Assembly (NCBI GenBank): GCA_017163975.1
Contig: JAFFSR010000264.1
Coordinates: forward strand, 4,721,501-4,785,500
Direction of reading: 5' to 3'
DNA: 64,000 bases
From: Anastatus disparis
Taxonomy: Eukaryota > Arthropoda > Insecta > Hymenoptera > Eupelmidae
Part shown: positions 62,801 to 64,000 of the stretch, piece by piece
Position numbering within the stretch: position 1 is the first letter of the stretch
Layout: each line of letters begins with the position of its first letter
Program-made: the position numbers and the translations under genes
Notes under the pieces: generated by a model
Databases searched by the model: none
The model's input: only the letters and a program-made list of their open reading frames with translations
What the model was told of the DNA's origin: nothing

Positions 62801-64000
62801 ACTATTGTAATTACCAAAAAGACTACAGATAATGTCAAATTATTGGTAAGATAATCATGGTGATGGTGCATGTTAAATGTTCTTTACAGCTTGAATATAT
62901 TTAATTGTTCGTTTTAAGAATGTACTATTTATTTTTGTACAAACCCTTAATTCATTAATAAGAAATATCACTGGAAACAAAGTATTTGTTGACATAGTGA
63001 ATGCAAAGGTTACGTATGTATATTATATAAAGTGAAAAAAATATTAAACGATGCATTGATCCCACTAACGGCCTAACATTTAAATTATGGAAATACAGAT
63101 CCATGTTTTTATAAATTAGACGAATATTGTCAATAAATACTTGTAGACAAAAATTTTATAATTTAATTTTCAAACGAAACACCTTTATGTTTATATTGCC
63201 AGATATTTTCGCAGTATAATTACAACAAATCTGCATTTAATATACTTATAGTAATTTTTAAAAGCCATGGAAATGGTAGTTACAAACTATACATTTATAA
63301 AATACTCATAAAACTATTGTATTTTATGAGTCTAAATGATAAACTCTTTGTTTATTGTATCAGGTAAAAAGAATTGTCCTTTGCAGCTCAATCATAATAT
63401 TACCATTCCAAAAAACATTATACTTAATTATCAGCCTAAATAAATATGTATTTTGTTTACATATCTTGTTAATTTTTTTATTTTCCTTCAAATTACACTT
63501 ATAAATAATTTACAATGGAAATAAAACTGATTTTATTTATTGCAAATTTTGTATAAATTTAAACAAAAAACTTAATTTTTAAAATTGTTAGGATTAAAAA
63601 AAAAATATGTACGTCACAAAATTTTTTGAAAATTAATATAGTAAAAATAAATTAATTATAAAATTTAATATAATTTCAAAATTGTACATACTAAGTTTGA
63701 TCGTGTTTCTGGCCATTTTTTATCAGTTATCTCCTCCATGGACTGGTATCACATTAAACTAAATAATGTTTTTGAATACAAAACTACTAAAGGGCAATAA
63801 CTTAATGAGATTCCTTGGTGAATAAACAAAACAAAAAAAGAAATTTCAAATATAAAGTATTTAATTTTCCAAATTAAATTTAAACTATTCTAAATTAGAT
63901 AAAACTATTCTAAGATTAGATAAAAATGTTGATTTTACGCATTTTAAAAGCATGACAGTAAAATTATCAAAAATGTACAATAAAATAAACATTATTAAAA
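62801..64000. other. AT-rich flank, nothing recognised
   Basis: AT-rich sequence to the end of the window with no frame, repeat or RNA gene I can support. Confidence 0.6.

Noticed and set aside
1..64000. CRISPR array, operons, or viral or polydnavirus-like genes
   Set aside because: No regularly spaced repeats, no bacterial gene layout and no viral protein motif were seen; the genes have spliceosomal introns.

Overview
The window looks like nuclear DNA from an insect, possibly a hymenopteran (the order is a guess). It is very AT-rich, has two plus-strand genes split by canonical GT/AG introns, and carries short fold-back transposons and a tRNA-derived SINE. No bacterial, organellar or viral gene is recognisable. 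Almost all long open frames outside the two genes are low-complexity, chance frames.

Positions 1-25,068 hold the 3' part of an SLC16/monocarboxylate-transporter-like MFS gene. Seven coding exons, whose reading phases join perfectly, encode 542 residues plus a split codon. These cover most of the second transmembrane helix (TM) through TM12 and a long cytoplasmic tail with Ala and Gln tracts and a C-terminal TTSV, a class I PDZ-ligand pattern. The first exon(s), with TM1, are not visible and probably lie upstream. Its introns contain two adjacent fold-back elements (1.9-3.7 kb) and one SINE copy (22.1-22.3 kb).

Positions 25,069-54,664 are about 30 kb without a convincing protein gene. They contain several fold-back/MITE-like elements, a second SINE copy, AT microsatellites, and islands of less AT-rich sequence with TATA-like motifs (35.5-38.2, 46.2-46.5 and 49.0-49.8 kb), one with facing CTG and CAG repeats. 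These islands may be distal promoters, untranslated exons or non-coding transcripts.

Positions 54,665-62,800 hold a complete polypeptide N-acetylgalactosaminyltransferase gene of the GALNT1/GALNT13 type (619 aa). It has a Golgi type II anchor, a GT-A catalytic domain with DXH, WGGEN and HVGH motifs, and a C-terminal ricin-type lectin domain. Its promoter region has a TATA box and GA tracts, and its leader has several upstream AUGs. The main discovery is a pair of 181-nt exons, about 70% identical in protein, that must be mutually exclusive. They swap the catalytic flexible-loop segment (FRDKSP versus FRKSTP) and so could give two enzymes with different peptide preference.

The two genes have no evident shared pathway: one moves small metabolites across a membrane, the other starts mucin-type O-glycans in the Golgi. 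All calls rest on reading the sequence and on recall of protein families; no database search was run.
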